53,062 nucleotides of DNA from an uncultured Lachnospiraceae bacterium (GCA_902781215.1 CACZIO010000017.1:1-53062), one strand, 5' to 3'; positions 26,606 through 34,632 are shown, numbered from the stretch's first letter. The notes: generated by a model from the sequence alone, not told the origin. Made by a program: numbers and translations.

Positions 26606-28519
26606 TCAGTCTTTTTTTGTACTAACAGATCTGTCTTTCATGGCCTGGGCATACATGGCCAGCCGCTTTTTCAGGTATTCCTTCAATCCGGGATCGGTGC
26701 AGTACACATAGCACCCCTTCATGCCGCGTGTCATCAGGGTGCGGTAGGTGTTTTTGATGATCTCTTCCGCTCTGCGTCTGGCTTCGTCCGGATTCTGTTT
26801 ATAGAGCTTTTTGATTCCTTTCAGGGACTGGTCTGTTTTGGCGCGCTTTGTAAAGTCCGTGATGACGCGGCCGTTCTCATAGCGCATATCATCACCGATG
26901 ATCACACCGACATAGTCAAATTCCAGGCCCTGGGTGGTGTGGATGCAGCCGGCTTCATTGACGGAATTCTCGCCGATGGCAAATGCTTCTCCAGTATCCA
27001 GGTTCCAGCTGATGCCAAAGTTTCCAATCGTAATGTCATGGAAGCCGGAATCTCTCCGGTGCTCCCTGGGCCAGTTCCAACAGTATCCGGCCAGAATCCT
27101 GGCGCGGTTGGCCAGTCTGTTTTTTTCAATGATCCTCTGCCGGACTTCTTCGGGGGAATCGAATATTTCAAAGTCGTAGTCAATCCCCTCCAGGGAATAG
27201 TTGGCGGTTTCACGAATCTCAAGGACATCATCTACCCAGGATAGATATCCGTTGGAGCCGTTACAGCGGAACTGCGAGAGGAGCTCCATCTCGAAGATTT
27301 CGGACTGCTCCTCTTCCGCCCACTTTTTGATCTCCTCTACGGAACCGATGTCGTCCATTGTGACGCGCTGACTTTCGTCGATAAAAAAGACCGAGCAGCC
27401 TGCGGCGTGGATGATTTCCTTGATCTGGTTTTCCCCCATATTGTGGAACATACCGGATTTTTCATTGAGTCTGTGCGCTTCGTCAACCAGAAGCGTGTTC
27501 ACCATGTTCCTGCCGGTTTCCGTGTAGGTGCCGGAACCCTTGAACATATTGTCGACGCTGCTCTTTTTGACTTTTCCCTTGAGTTTCACCTTGTAGACAT
27601 CGCGGGGCGCACTGTTCTTGGAAACGTACTGTACAAACTGTTTACGGTTTGTCAGCTCGGCCAGCAGACGGACCGCAATGACACTTTTGCCGGTGCCGGG
27701 ACCTCCCGTGCAGATAACGGTTCTCTTTTTATGGTCCTTCTGACACTTCTCCGAGATCCGGATGATTTCTTCAAAGACGACTCTCTGCTCATCGATCATG
27801 ATGAATTCTTCATTGCCTTTGATCATCGATGCGATGGCATTCTGGAGGCTCTTTGAGGGCCTGATTTTGCCATGGTCTATACGATAGAGGATCTCCCTGT
27901 TATCACCCTTCCTGACACATTTTTTGATAAATTCTCTCAGCTTCAGGATCTGTCCGTTGGTAAATGCGGGCGCCTGGCTGGTGTATGGGTCATACTGACT
28001 GTCATCGAGGGGATCGTTTTTCCTGCGCTTGTAATTGTGCAGGTAGGCGCAGGGTTCAAGCCGTATTTTGTCGTCCTGCACGGCCGTGTTATAGTCGGCG
28101 ATCAGCTGTGCGTAGGACCATGCCTGATAGGACGGATGGACGACCTTACGGAGGGCGTTTCCTGTATAAGTCTCCACAAGAGAATCACTCTTCTCGACTT
28201 TGCTGAGCTTCTCCCACTGCTTCAGCTCGATGATGACCATTCCTGGATTTCCGTTTTCATCGTAGCCGGAGATCATAAAATCCACTCTCTTGGCTGTCTG
28301 AGGAATGTTAAACTCGATGGCAACGCCCGCATCAAACGGGATTTCGGGATCATTCATGGTATTGTACATGTACTGCATGGAGTTGACCCATGATTTAAAC
28401 TCATTCTCAGGCGTATGCCGTCCCATTGTTCGAAGAATGTTGTCTCTGATTTCCTCTGCAATCGAATCCGTGTCCACACTGTTCAGGAAATCCTGTTTTG
28501 TGCCATCGTAAACAATCAT
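26606..28519 (-). CDS. DUF2075 nuclease-helicase (Schlafen-like ATPase)
   Basis: 637 residues, start ATG 28519 after GGAGGACGG. The N-terminal about 230 residues contain RVDFMISG and, 15 residues later, VIIELKQW, which fits a PD-(D/E)xK nuclease core. From about 265 there is a superfamily-1-like helicase: Walker A CTGGPGTGKS, Walker B LLVDEAHRL, FFIDESQRV, a Gln-Phe-Arg motif (LSQFRCNGSNG) and near the end TTQGLEFDYVGVIIG and TLMTRGMKG. DUF2075 proteins are a known bacterial family with poorly defined roles; a nuclease joined to a helicase next to restriction-system scraps suggests phage or plasmid defence, which is inference. Confidence 0.85.
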   Translation of the reverse strand: MIVYDGTKQDFLNSVDTDSIAEEIRDNILRTMGRHTPENEFKSWVNSMQYMYNTMNDPEIPFDAGVAIEFNIPQTAKRVDFMISGYDENGNPGMVIIELKQWEKLSKVEKSDSLVETYTGNALRKVVHPSYQAWSYAQLIADYNTAVQDDKIRLEPCAYLHNYKRRKNDPLDDSQYDPYTSQAPAFTNGQILKLREFIKKCVRKGDNREILYRIDHGKIRPSKSLQNAIASMIKGNEEFIMIDEQRVVFEEIIRISEKCQKDHKKRTVICTGGPGTGKSVIAVRLLAELTNRKQFVQYVSKNSAPRDVYKVKLKGKVKKSSVDNMFKGSGTYTETGRNMVNTLLVDEAHRLNEKSGMFHNMGENQIKEIIHAAGCSVFFIDESQRVTMDDIGSVEEIKKWAEEEQSEIFEMELLSQFRCNGSNGYLSWVDDVLEIRETANYSLEGIDYDFEIFDSPEEVRQRIIEKNRLANRARILAGYCWNWPREHRRDSGFHDITIGNFGISWNLDTGEAFAIGENSVNEAGCIHTTQGLEFDYVGVIIGDDMRYENGRVITDFTKRAKTDQSLKGIKKLYKQNPDEARRRAEEIIKNTYRTLMTRGMKGCYVYCTDPGLKEYLKKRLAMYAQAMKDRSVSTKKD

Positions 28520-28562
28520 TCAGACCGTCCTCCGTTCACGCATCTCTCGATGCCTGTGCTCT

Positions 28563-28936
28563 ATGCTTTATAGTTTCGTCGAAGTTAATTGTCATACATT
28601 GATTATAAAGCTGAAAAATAGCGAGTATGTATCTTTAAAAACAAGCGGCCAAAAAGGAAAGCATTCTTGCCATTTACTATCAAGCCATTACTTTTATAAA
28701 ATCGGGCAGACGCAAGTGGCAACAACAGTCATTCATATCGAAAAAAGAATTACGACGCCTTCGAGTTTTATCTTCCCGATAGTAATACACTTGATCAGTT
28801 TGATGAGCTGACATCACCTATGATTGATCTTATAGTTGTTAATTGCCTCGAAAATAAGAAACTTGCCAAATTACGTGACAGCCTACTGCCTCGGCTGATG
28901 TCTGGTGAACTGAACATATCTGTTCTGAACCTTTAA
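28563..28936 (+). pseudogene. remnant of a type I restriction specificity gene (hsdS 3' end)
   Basis: The last about 75 codons in one frame read ...FDELTSPMIDLIV...LENKKLAKLRDSLLPRLMSGELN and stop at 28934-28936. L-E-N-x-K-L-x-x-L-R-D-x-L-L-P-x-L-M-S-G-E is the classic C-terminal signature of HsdS. Further upstream the frame is broken by stops (for example at 28697), and residues that look like HsdS continue in another frame, so the gene is truncated and frameshifted. It is on the plus strand, opposite to the hsdM scrap at 29574-29728. AT-rich composition sets it apart from the neighbours. Confidence 0.7.
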
Positions 28937-28944
28937 GCCATCAA

Positions 28945-28992
28945 TTTTTCGTTGTATTTTTCGTTGTAATGGTTCAATCATAGTAGTACAAT
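28945..28992 (+). promoter_or_regulatory. dinJ-yafQ promoter with a 12-bp tandem repeat
   Basis: TTTTTCGTTGTA occurs twice head to tail (28945-28956, 28957-28968). The -35 TTGTAA (28964-28969) and -10 TACAAT (28987-28992) are 17 bases apart. Further TTACAAAT copies follow at about 28997 and 29006, giving several TACAA half-sites that could bind the antitoxin complex. Confidence 0.6.
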
Positions 28993-29029
28993 ATAGTTAC
29001 AAATCATTACAAATGAAAGGAGAATCATT

Positions 29030-29293
29030 ATGGCAACATTACAGATTCGTATCGACGACAATCTCAAACATGATTCTGACACATTATTTGCCGGATTAGG
29101 CCTTGATACTCCCACTGCTGTTCGTATCTTCCTTACCGCTGCTTTGGAATATGATGGCTTCCCCTTCCCAATAAAGCATCGTTCTATGTCCAATGAAACA
29201 ATAGAGGCAATTGAAGATGCTCGAAATCATCGAAATCTTCACGGCCCCTACCTGACTGCTGAGGAAGCGGTGGCGGCAATGCTGGAGGATTAG
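29030..29293 (+). CDS. dinJ: RelB/DinJ-family antitoxin
   Basis: 87 residues behind AAAGGAG. The N-terminal ribbon-helix-helix (LQIRIDDNLKHDSDTLFAGLGLDTPTAVRIFL) is the DNA- and dimer-forming part of DinJ/RelB proteins, and the C-terminal part (TAEEAVAAMLED) would wrap the toxin. One base separates it from yafQ. It should repress its own promoter and neutralise the toxin. Confidence 0.9.
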   Translation: MATLQIRIDDNLKHDSDTLFAGLGLDTPTAVRIFLTAALEYDGFPFPIKHRSMSNETIEAIEDARNHRNLHGPYLTAEEAVAAMLED

Positions 29294-29294
29294 T

Positions 29295-29573
29295 ATGTAC
29301 AAAATCCAATTCACTTCAAAGATGAAGAAAGATGTCAAACGGATGAAAAAGCGTGGAAGGGATATTTCTAAGCTCACATCTGTTTTATCTATTTTGGCTT
29401 CTGGCGCTCATCTTCCTGAACGATTTCATGATCATCAGCTTTCCGGAAACATGAGTGATTTTCGAGCATGTCATATAGAACCGGATTGGTTGTTAGTATA
29501 CCGTCTTGAAGATGACGAGTTAATTCTGATCGCTACCGAGACAGGAACACACGCAGATTTATTTGGTTTGTAG
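29295..29573 (+). CDS. yafQ: YafQ-family mRNA interferase toxin
   Basis: 92 residues. RelE-fold endoribonuclease that cuts mRNA in the ribosome. It has a basic N-terminus (KMKKDVKRMKKRGRD) and the YafQ-type active-site residues in ERFHDHQLSGNMSDFRACHIEPDW and THADLFG: His, Asp, Arg and the terminal His and Phe all appear. Both genes look intact. Its stop abuts the broken end of the hsdM scrap on the other strand. Confidence 0.9.
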   Translation: MYKIQFTSKMKKDVKRMKKRGRDISKLTSVLSILASGAHLPERFHDHQLSGNMSDFRACHIEPDWLLVYRLEDDELILIATETGTHADLFGL

Positions 29574-29728
29574 TATCGACCCTCAAAGGCAGTAGAAACA
29601 TATCGAAGGAATATCAAGCCGATGATCACCTTCCTGTACTCTGCCGCCGGTATATGTCCCCACAGGACACGGGCCGCATCCCATATCTGCTTTTCAAAAC
29701 CAATGTTTGCCTGCGTTTTGTCTGCCAT
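29574..29728 (-). pseudogene. N-terminal scrap of a type I restriction methylase (hsdM)
   Basis: ATG 29728 with a GAAAGG site, then MADKTQANIGFEKQIWDAARVLWGH...RKVIIGLIFLRYVSTAFEGRY, the start of an HsdM protein. The match ends about 51 codons in, exactly at the end of yafQ, after which the frame runs antisense through the toxin. About 450 residues are missing. With the hsdS scrap on the other side of the toxin-antitoxin pair, it shows that a type I system once stood here. Confidence 0.75.
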
Positions 29729-29837
29729 ATAATGTCACCTTTCATTCAGAGGAAATCATGTCTATTAAAGCTGTGTACGGTCATGTTGATGTTGTCTTCT
29801 CAATCAATAATAAGGTAATACACAGCATCAGCTTCCC

Positions 29838-30647
29838 TTACTTCGCCGCATTGGCTCTCTTGGGCAGAGCAGCTTCAGCCCAGGTAGCTGTTTTGGCAAC
29901 CGGGCTCATAAGGACACGGCCAGTACCGCGGTAAACATTTACGAGACCTTCACCGCTGATCGCGGATCCGATCAGGGACTTCGTGGATTTCTCCACCGTG
30001 AACTGCAGATTGGAGGACCAGCAGACCGCCATATCACCGTCGATCCGGACTTCATCATTTTCAAGGTCGATCGCGATCAGCTCCTCCTCGGGCACATTAC
30101 TCTCAAGTGCGGCAACTCCCTGTCCGGAGAGGCTCAGATTAAAGAGTCCCTCGTTTCCAAGTACCGCAGAGGACAGGGTCTTTCTTGCGACGAGATTCTG
30201 ACGCACAGTTCCATCACATGCGTAAAACATGCCGTCTTCTACCGTGATACCGGCTCCCCACTGTGCAACATCGACCAGGATTATGTGTTTATAGGTAGGC
30301 TCGAGAACCAGGATGCCCGCCCCCTTATATTCCGGCTTGACTGCGCTCTCTTTCGTGACAGCTCCTCTCAAAGCCTTCCCGAAGAGATCTCCGACGCCTT
30401 TGACACCGCTTGTGGCAACGACATTTCCGGCCATCCACTGCATGGCACCGGCCTGGACCACAACTGAATTCTGTCCTGTCATATTAACGACAAGCTGTCT
30501 GCGGCGCATTCCCATCTGAGACATGAAATACTGCTCCATAGCATTAACAGAGGCAACGCTCAAGTCTCTGTCATACTCCAGCACGCTGAAGTTCCCCATT
30601 CTCTTGGTGATATGGCGTTCCTTGTTCTCGATGTTGTAAACCTTCAT
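29838..30647 (-). CDS. AIM24-family protein
   Basis: 269 residues. The beta-rich AIM24/DUF124 pattern is visible in VVVQAGAMQWMAGNVVAT, TLSSAVLGNEGLFNLSLSG and GSAISGEGLVNVYRGTGRVLMSP. Bacterial members occur widely in Firmicutes and Actinobacteria with unknown function; they adopt a TRAP-like fold. No signal peptide or membrane segment. It looks complete and stands alone. Confidence 0.85.
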   Translation of the reverse strand: MKVYNIENKERHITKRMGNFSVLEYDRDLSVASVNAMEQYFMSQMGMRRRQLVVNMTGQNSVVVQAGAMQWMAGNVVATSGVKGVGDLFGKALRGAVTKESAVKPEYKGAGILVLEPTYKHIILVDVAQWGAGITVEDGMFYACDGTVRQNLVARKTLSSAVLGNEGLFNLSLSGQGVAALESNVPEEELIAIDLENDEVRIDGDMAVCWSSNLQFTVEKSTKSLIGSAISGEGLVNVYRGTGRVLMSPVAKTATWAEAALPKRANAAK

Positions 30648-30718
30648 ATCAGTCCTCCGATCTTAGTGGTTTTATAATTATGCCGCTCGCCAGAGCGGCG
30701 GCCTGAAGAGGAATTCGC

Positions 30719-30751
30719 ATTTCAAAGTCTTACGTATAAGGACTTTGAAAT
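30719..30751. repeat. inverted repeat upstream of the AIM24 gene
   Basis: ATTTCAAAGTC (30719-30729) and GACTTTGAAAT (30741-30751) are perfect inverse copies, with TTA/TAA pairs extending the stem around a CGTA loop. A second small hairpin, GCCGCTC-gcca-GAGCGGC, is at about 30682-30699; a near-identical one recurs at about 36728. Could be an operator or mRNA structure of the AIM24 gene. Confidence 0.5.
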
Positions 30752-30809
30752 TTTCGATTTCTCTGAAGGATCCGCAGAGCTTTGGGTCGTCTCGCGGCAA
30801 AAAGCTCCG

Positions 30810-30845
30810 GAGAGAAAAAAACGCTATCGAGCGTTTATTTCTCTC
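30810..30845 (-). terminator. terminator containing the stop codon of the small XRE gene
   Basis: GAGAGAAAAAAACGCT (30810-30825) and AGCGTTTATTTCTCTC (30830-30845) form a 16-bp stem with one mismatch and a 4-base loop. On the minus strand the descending arm is T-rich. The TAG stop of the XRE gene lies within the loop. Confidence 0.55.
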
Positions 30846-31039
30846 TTTATACTCAGGATATCTCCTACATCACAATTCAGTTCATCGCAGATTTTGACCA
30901 GAATTGTCATAGCGACGGGCTCTCCACGTGTCATTTTCGCCATTGTGCTGGAGCTGATCTTTATTTTTCTTGCGAGTTCTGTTTTATTCATCTTTTTGTC
31001 AATCAATAATTTCCACAGGTTGTCATAGGATATAATCAT
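30824..31039 (-). CDS. small XRE-family transcriptional regulator
   Basis: 71 residues, essentially one Cro/C1-type helix-turn-helix (NKTELARKIKISSSTMAKMTRGEPVAMTILVKICDELNCDVGDIL). ATG 31039 follows GGGGA. Regulators of this length (YozG type) have no effector domain; the target is unknown. It is between AIM24 and the deoxyribosyltransferase-like gene and not obviously in an operon with either. Confidence 0.8.
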   Translation of the reverse strand: MIISYDNLWKLLIDKKMNKTELARKIKISSSTMAKMTRGEPVAMTILVKICDELNCDVGDILSIKREINAR

Positions 31040-31199
31040 GGCAATCCCCTTCGTCGAAAAATCATATCGCTGTTATAGAACCTACCAGATTACATGATAC
31101 AACTTTCAGATGACAGCTTCAACAAATCGCTTCGACTTCTCGCATATTCTCTTCGAATAATGTGCATCTATCTTTAACAGCTCTGCCTATACAGAAAAA

Positions 31200-31535
31200 T
31201 CACTCATGCTCCAGATACCTCACCTTCTTCCCGGTCTCCCTTGCATACTCGATCTCCGACCGGGTGCTGTCGCCAATGTAACCGCCGACGTTGATGACAT
31301 AGATCTCGTCGGCCATGTCGATCTTGCGCTTGTGCATGTCATCGAGCATCTCCTTGGTCCGGGTGAGTGTCCCTTCGTCCATATTCTCCCAGACTTCATT
31401 GTCGCCGGAATGGCCGAATAAGCCAACGCTGATGACGATGTTGCCCTCCAGGGTCAGGCGCTTCTGGGCCTCCAGGAAGGCGTCCTTGAAGCGGGTGCTG
31501 CCGCAGAGTGTGATGACCTTGTATTTTCCGACCAT
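31200..31535 (-). CDS. nucleoside 2-deoxyribosyltransferase-fold protein
   Basis: 111 residues. The pattern VITLCGSTRFKDAF at the N-terminus and ADEIYVINVGGYIGDSTRSEIEYARETGK resemble the nucleoside 2-deoxyribosyltransferase/DUF4406 group, where the first loop binds the sugar or phosphate and the Glu of SEIEYA is the likely nucleophile. A toxin-immunity or nucleotide-salvage role cannot be decided from sequence alone. Confidence 0.65.
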   Translation of the reverse strand: MVGKYKVITLCGSTRFKDAFLEAQKRLTLEGNIVISVGLFGHSGDNEVWENMDEGTLTRTKEMLDDMHKRKIDMADEIYVINVGGYIGDSTRSEIEYARETGKKVRYLEHE

Positions 31536-31590
31536 GTATTGACCCTCTCTGTTTCGTATATACCAAAATCAGCCGCATTGGAATTCTCCA

Positions 31591-31638
31591 GGAAAAGAAA
31601 CCATCCGGAAAAGAAACCATCCGGAAAAGAAACCATCC
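31591..31638. repeat. three perfect 16-bp tandem repeats
   Basis: GGAAAAGAAACCATCC is repeated head to tail at 31591-31606, 31607-31622 and 31623-31638 without a mismatch, and runs directly into a GGGACGG element at 31639. Copy number is likely to vary between strains. Confidence 0.85.
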
Positions 31639-31692
31639 GGGACGGTTCTCCCGGTTTTTTGTACCGACCAGATCCGTCCCAGGTGGTTTTTC
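31639..31692. repeat. intergenic GGGACGG repeat, locus E
   Basis: GGGACGG (31639) then TTCTCCCGGTTTTTTG, TACCG, and CCGTCCC (31674) followed by AGGTGGTTTTTC. It is the clearest full-length copy of the family: about 50 bases with an inverted core at each end. It lies between the minus gene ending upstream at 31535 and the plus MATE gene at 32062. Confidence 0.7.
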
Positions 31693-32061
31693 TTTTTCAA
31701 TATGGTTCATTATATCATCCCGGTGTCTTCAACAGGTTCATCAGGTTCATCACCTTGTCTTCACTCTATCAAATCCAATGTCCCCTCAGGGGTATATTCA
31801 CTATATCGTATATATCCATAAGCCAGCATTTTCATATTTCCATAAACGATCATTTACCCCACTTGTCATCAGATCGTTTTTATGCCATTCTACTTGTGTC
31901 GTTATAGAAAAGGCACCGACGCGATCCTCTGCCTGTATGAAGAAAAACCCGGCTCAGGGATAATCTCCTGGCTCTGCCGATCGATTATCTGTAGTTGATA
32001 TGTCTGCAGATTTGCGGTTGAATCCACCTACGGGACGGATCTCTCAGGGAGGTACAATTCT
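31693..32061. other. upstream region of the MATE gene, no gene seen
   Basis: No convincing ORF. An inverted repeat AACGATC...GATCGTT (about 31845-31880) is followed by a T run and could be a weak terminator or attenuator. Another GGGACGG core is at 32032, just before the MATE ribosome site GGGAGG. No riboswitch consensus was recognised. Confidence 0.4.
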
Positions 32062-33540
32062 ATGTCTGACCGATATCCTCAGGAAAAAGTGTCCGCTACT
32101 GCCGGTACTGCCTCTGCTTCTTCCGCCGATAAGCTTCCCGATGCGGCAGCAGCCGGCTCAAACGGCAGGACAGGCAGAGAACCCGTCGGCAGAACGCACG
32201 GCAATCCCCTGGGCTCGGCGCCGGTGGAAAGACTGTTGCTGCAGTTTGCGATCCCCAGCATCATCAGTACCCTGGTCGCATCCCTCTACAATATGGTGGA
32301 CCAGATGTTCATCGGGCAGAGGATCGGTTTTCTGGGCAACGCGGCGACGACGATTGCCTACCCGCTGACCTTTCTGTGCGGAGCTCTGACAATTCTGTTC
32401 AGCAACGGTTCCTCCGTCAATTTCAATGTGGCAAACGGGCATGGAGACCGGGATGAGGCGCTGGGCTTCGCGGGGGCCGGGCTGACCCTGCTGACGCTGG
32501 AGGGGATTTTCACAGCGGTCCTGGTTCTCCTTTTTACACCTGGCTTTGTCCGTCTGTTCGGTTCAACGGACCCGGTCTATCCCTATGCCCTGACCTACAT
32601 GAGGCTGATCGCGCCGGGCTTTCCCTTTCTGGCGCTCACCAGCGGCGGGACCCTGCTGATCCGGTCGGACGGAAGTCCCAGGTATGCCCTGGTCTGTTCC
32701 ATGTCAGGCGTCGCGCTGAATTTTGTTCTGGACTATCTTTTTCTGTTCCAGCTGGATATGGGAATCGCCGGGGCGGCGCTGGCCACGGTCATGGGACAGA
32801 TCCTGTCCGCAGTCATGGTGATCCTGTACATGTTCCGCTTTAAGACGGGGAAACTTCTTCGCAGGCATTTTGGGGTGAATGCGCAGAAACTGCGGCAGAT
32901 CACGTCCATCGGCGCTGCCGGTAGTCTCAATCAGGCCGCCATGCTGGTGATGAATCTGGTCCTCAACGGGTCCCTCAGCCATTACGGTGCCCTCTCCGCC
33001 TACGGCGGGAGCGAGGCTCTGGCAGCGGCGGGTGTCGTCACTAAGGTCAATTTTCTCTTCTACTCCACTATCATCGGCTGCAGCATCGGCGGTCAGCCCA
33101 TCATGGGCTTCAACTTCGGCGCCGGAAATTATGACAGGGTGAAAAAGACTGCCTATCTTATTTTCCGCTACGCCTTTGTCATCGGGGCTGTGGAGACCGC
33201 CTGCTTCTGGCTGTTCCCGCACCAGATCCTGTCCCTCTTCGGAAGCGGAGCCGGCGGCTATGAGGCTTTCGCCCTGCGCTATATGCACACCTATATGCTC
33301 CTGGTCGTCCTGGCCGGTGTCCTGCCTGTCTCCATGAATGCCATGGTCTCGATCAAAAAGCCTCTGAACGGCATCATCATCTCCCTGTCCAAACAGCTGG
33401 TGCTGATCATCCTCCTGCTGACCCTGCCCCGTTTCCTGGGCATCGACGGCGTCCTCTACTCCGGACCTGTGGCCGATTTCCTTGTGGCTGCAGCAGCCTT
33501 TGTGGTGATCCGCAGTGCCTTCAGCAGGCTGGGGCAGTGA
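32062..33540 (+). CDS. MATE-family multidrug/toxin exporter
   Basis: 492 residues, ATG behind GGGAGG. After a polar N-terminal tail of about 45 residues come twelve predicted membrane helices. MATE marks include the start of the transporter (LLLQFAIPSIISTLVASLYNMVDQMFIGQRIG), FSNGSSVNFN, and the half-repeat motif GGQPIMGFNFGAGNYDRVKK. The family uses Na+ or H+ to pump out cationic drugs. A terminator directly follows. Confidence 0.9.
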   Translation: MSDRYPQEKVSATAGTASASSADKLPDAAAAGSNGRTGREPVGRTHGNPLGSAPVERLLLQFAIPSIISTLVASLYNMVDQMFIGQRIGFLGNAATTIAYPLTFLCGALTILFSNGSSVNFNVANGHGDRDEALGFAGAGLTLLTLEGIFTAVLVLLFTPGFVRLFGSTDPVYPYALTYMRLIAPGFPFLALTSGGTLLIRSDGSPRYALVCSMSGVALNFVLDYLFLFQLDMGIAGAALATVMGQILSAVMVILYMFRFKTGKLLRRHFGVNAQKLRQITSIGAAGSLNQAAMLVMNLVLNGSLSHYGALSAYGGSEALAAAGVVTKVNFLFYSTIIGCSIGGQPIMGFNFGAGNYDRVKKTAYLIFRYAFVIGAVETACFWLFPHQILSLFGSGAGGYEAFALRYMHTYMLLVVLAGVLPVSMNAMVSIKKPLNGIIISLSKQLVLIILLLTLPRFLGIDGVLYSGPVADFLVAAAAFVVIRSAFSRLGQ

Positions 33541-33566
33541 CATCACATCATGTGAGATTATACAAA

Positions 33567-33602
33567 AACCGGGAGAAACCGTTTGGGACGGTTCTCCCGG
33601 TT
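33567..33602 (+). terminator. terminator of the MATE gene, built from a GGGACGG repeat
   Basis: AACCGGGAGAAACCGT (33567-33582) pairs with ACGGTTCTCCCGGTT (33588-33602) with one bulged A, then CTTTTTTC. The core GGGACGG is at 33585. This shows at least one member of the repeat family serving as an intrinsic terminator. An almost identical arm is present at about 34660-34690. Confidence 0.8.
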
Positions 33603-33686
33603 CTTTTTTCGCTGCTATATCCGACATTGCTGCGTTATTCTTTCATGCATATGCTCAGCCGGTGTGATGGTGCCGGGATGCATTGA

Positions 33687-33923
33687 TCAGGCTTCCGACA
33701 AAAACCGGAAATGGTGATCCATGATGAAGCGGTAAATCGTTTTTCGTGTGACATCCCGTTTGATAATGTCTCCTATTTCATGATTCATGGTATCCAGATT
33801 GAATATTTCGGTATAGTTATTCTTTCGTATCAGCGCGATATGATCGTAATAATATAAGGTGCCTTCACGATCAAACACACATAACTCATAGCCCAATAAT
33901 TTTTTGATCACTTTACACGCCAT
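33687..33923 (-). CDS. small protein of unknown function paired with the XRE-DUF4160 gene
   Basis: 78 residues from ATG 33923 (MACKVIKKLLGYELCVF), 13 bases after the stop of the XRE gene and behind GAGAGGTG. Rich in Tyr, Ile, Asp and His (LYYYDHIALIRKNNYTEIF). No domain recognised. Its tight spacing indicates an operon with the XRE gene, so it may be the partner of that gene's C-terminal domain. A longer open frame upstream is not favoured because it overlaps the previous gene. Confidence 0.6.
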   Translation of the reverse strand: MACKVIKKLLGYELCVFDREGTLYYYDHIALIRKNNYTEIFNLDTMNHEIGDIIKRDVTRKTIYRFIMDHHFRFLSEA

Positions 33924-33936
33924 ACATGTGCACCTC

Positions 33937-34569
33937 TCATTCCCATGCCGGGACGAGATCAATTTTATGATTTTTCCACATTGAGACAAGGATATCTTTA
34001 TGTTCCTGATACCAGGCCTCTATAACCGGCAGAACATATCTGGAAAAATTGCCGCTGATTCTGCCGCTTATGAGATCAATGTGACCATAAACATCATCGT
34101 CCAGGTAATTGATGTCCACTGAAGGGCTTCCGGAGAAGTCCTCATTCATGTAAACTTCCACATCACAAAACTCAGCTATTTTTTTCATCGACTTTGTCAT
34201 CTCTTTTGTATGGTCCCGGTCGGGATTTTTTTTCGAAAGTTTTCTGGCGTACTCCAGTAAATGCGCACGCTCCAGCCATGGCATGTCGTTAAAGAGTTCT
34301 AGAAGAAGACGTTCTTCGGTCCCTTTGGGTATGACCATGTAATCCATATTTTTCCCGCGCACGCTGTCCTCACACACCCCGGTGAGCAGGTACTCCGGAG
34401 AAACATCCAGCGCTGCGCATATGAGCATGATCTTTTCCGACCCCGGGTTGGTGTTCTTTTTTCTCCAGTCACTGATCGTTGTTGTTGCAATGCCGGTTCT
34501 CCTGGAAAATTCGACCTGTGTCATTTTTTTCTCCTTTAAGAGAAAGAAAATCCGTTCTCCAACAGTCAT
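33937..34569 (-). CDS. XRE regulator with a DUF4160-like C-terminal domain
   Basis: 210 residues. Residues about 1-63 form an XRE helix-turn-helix (MTQVEFSRRTGIATTTISDW...SPEYLLTG). A helical linker follows, then residues about 138-210 (CDVEVYMNEDF...GHIDLISGRISGNFSRYVLPVIEAWYQ...LVSMW) resemble the DUF4160 pattern of (V/I)D-x3-G-x-(I)...P.R.L..V..W...H...L...W. DUF4160 proteins usually pair with DUF2442 proteins in toxin-antitoxin-like modules. Here the domain is fused to a repressor and followed by a small gene. A canonical promoter with a palindromic operator stands upstream, fitting autoregulation. The DUF4160 assignment is a judgement by eye. Confidence 0.65.
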   Translation of the reverse strand: MTVGERIFFLLKEKKMTQVEFSRRTGIATTTISDWRKKNTNPGSEKIMLICAALDVSPEYLLTGVCEDSVRGKNMDYMVIPKGTEERLLLELFNDMPWLERAHLLEYARKLSKKNPDRDHTKEMTKSMKKIAEFCDVEVYMNEDFSGSPSVDINYLDDDVYGHIDLISGRISGNFSRYVLPVIEAWYQEHKDILVSMWKNHKIDLVPAWE

Positions 34570-34583
34570 GATCGTACTCCTCT

Positions 34584-34632
34584 AAATATCGTTAATTACG
34601 GATATTTTAGTGCCGAGGCTACATCCTGTCAA
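34584..34632 (-). promoter_or_regulatory. promoter and operator of the XRE-DUF4160 operon
   Basis: On the minus strand TTGACA (34627-34632) and TAAAAT (34604-34609) are 17 bases apart. A palindrome with AAATATC (34584-34590) and GATATTT (34601-34607) arms overlaps the -10 box and start point, a position suited to self-repression. Confidence 0.75.

Noticed and set aside
31591-31638. Tandem 16-bp repeats as a CRISPR array
   Set aside because: Units are directly adjacent without spacers, and there are no cas genes.
31693-32061. Riboswitch upstream of the MATE gene (guanidine or similar)
   Set aside because: Looked for conserved guanidine-I type blocks and found none; only a loose inverted repeat.
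32704-33627. 307-codon minus-strand frame opposite the MATE gene
   Set aside because: His/Gln/Asp-rich antisense of a membrane protein, the usual mirror of hydrophobic codons.
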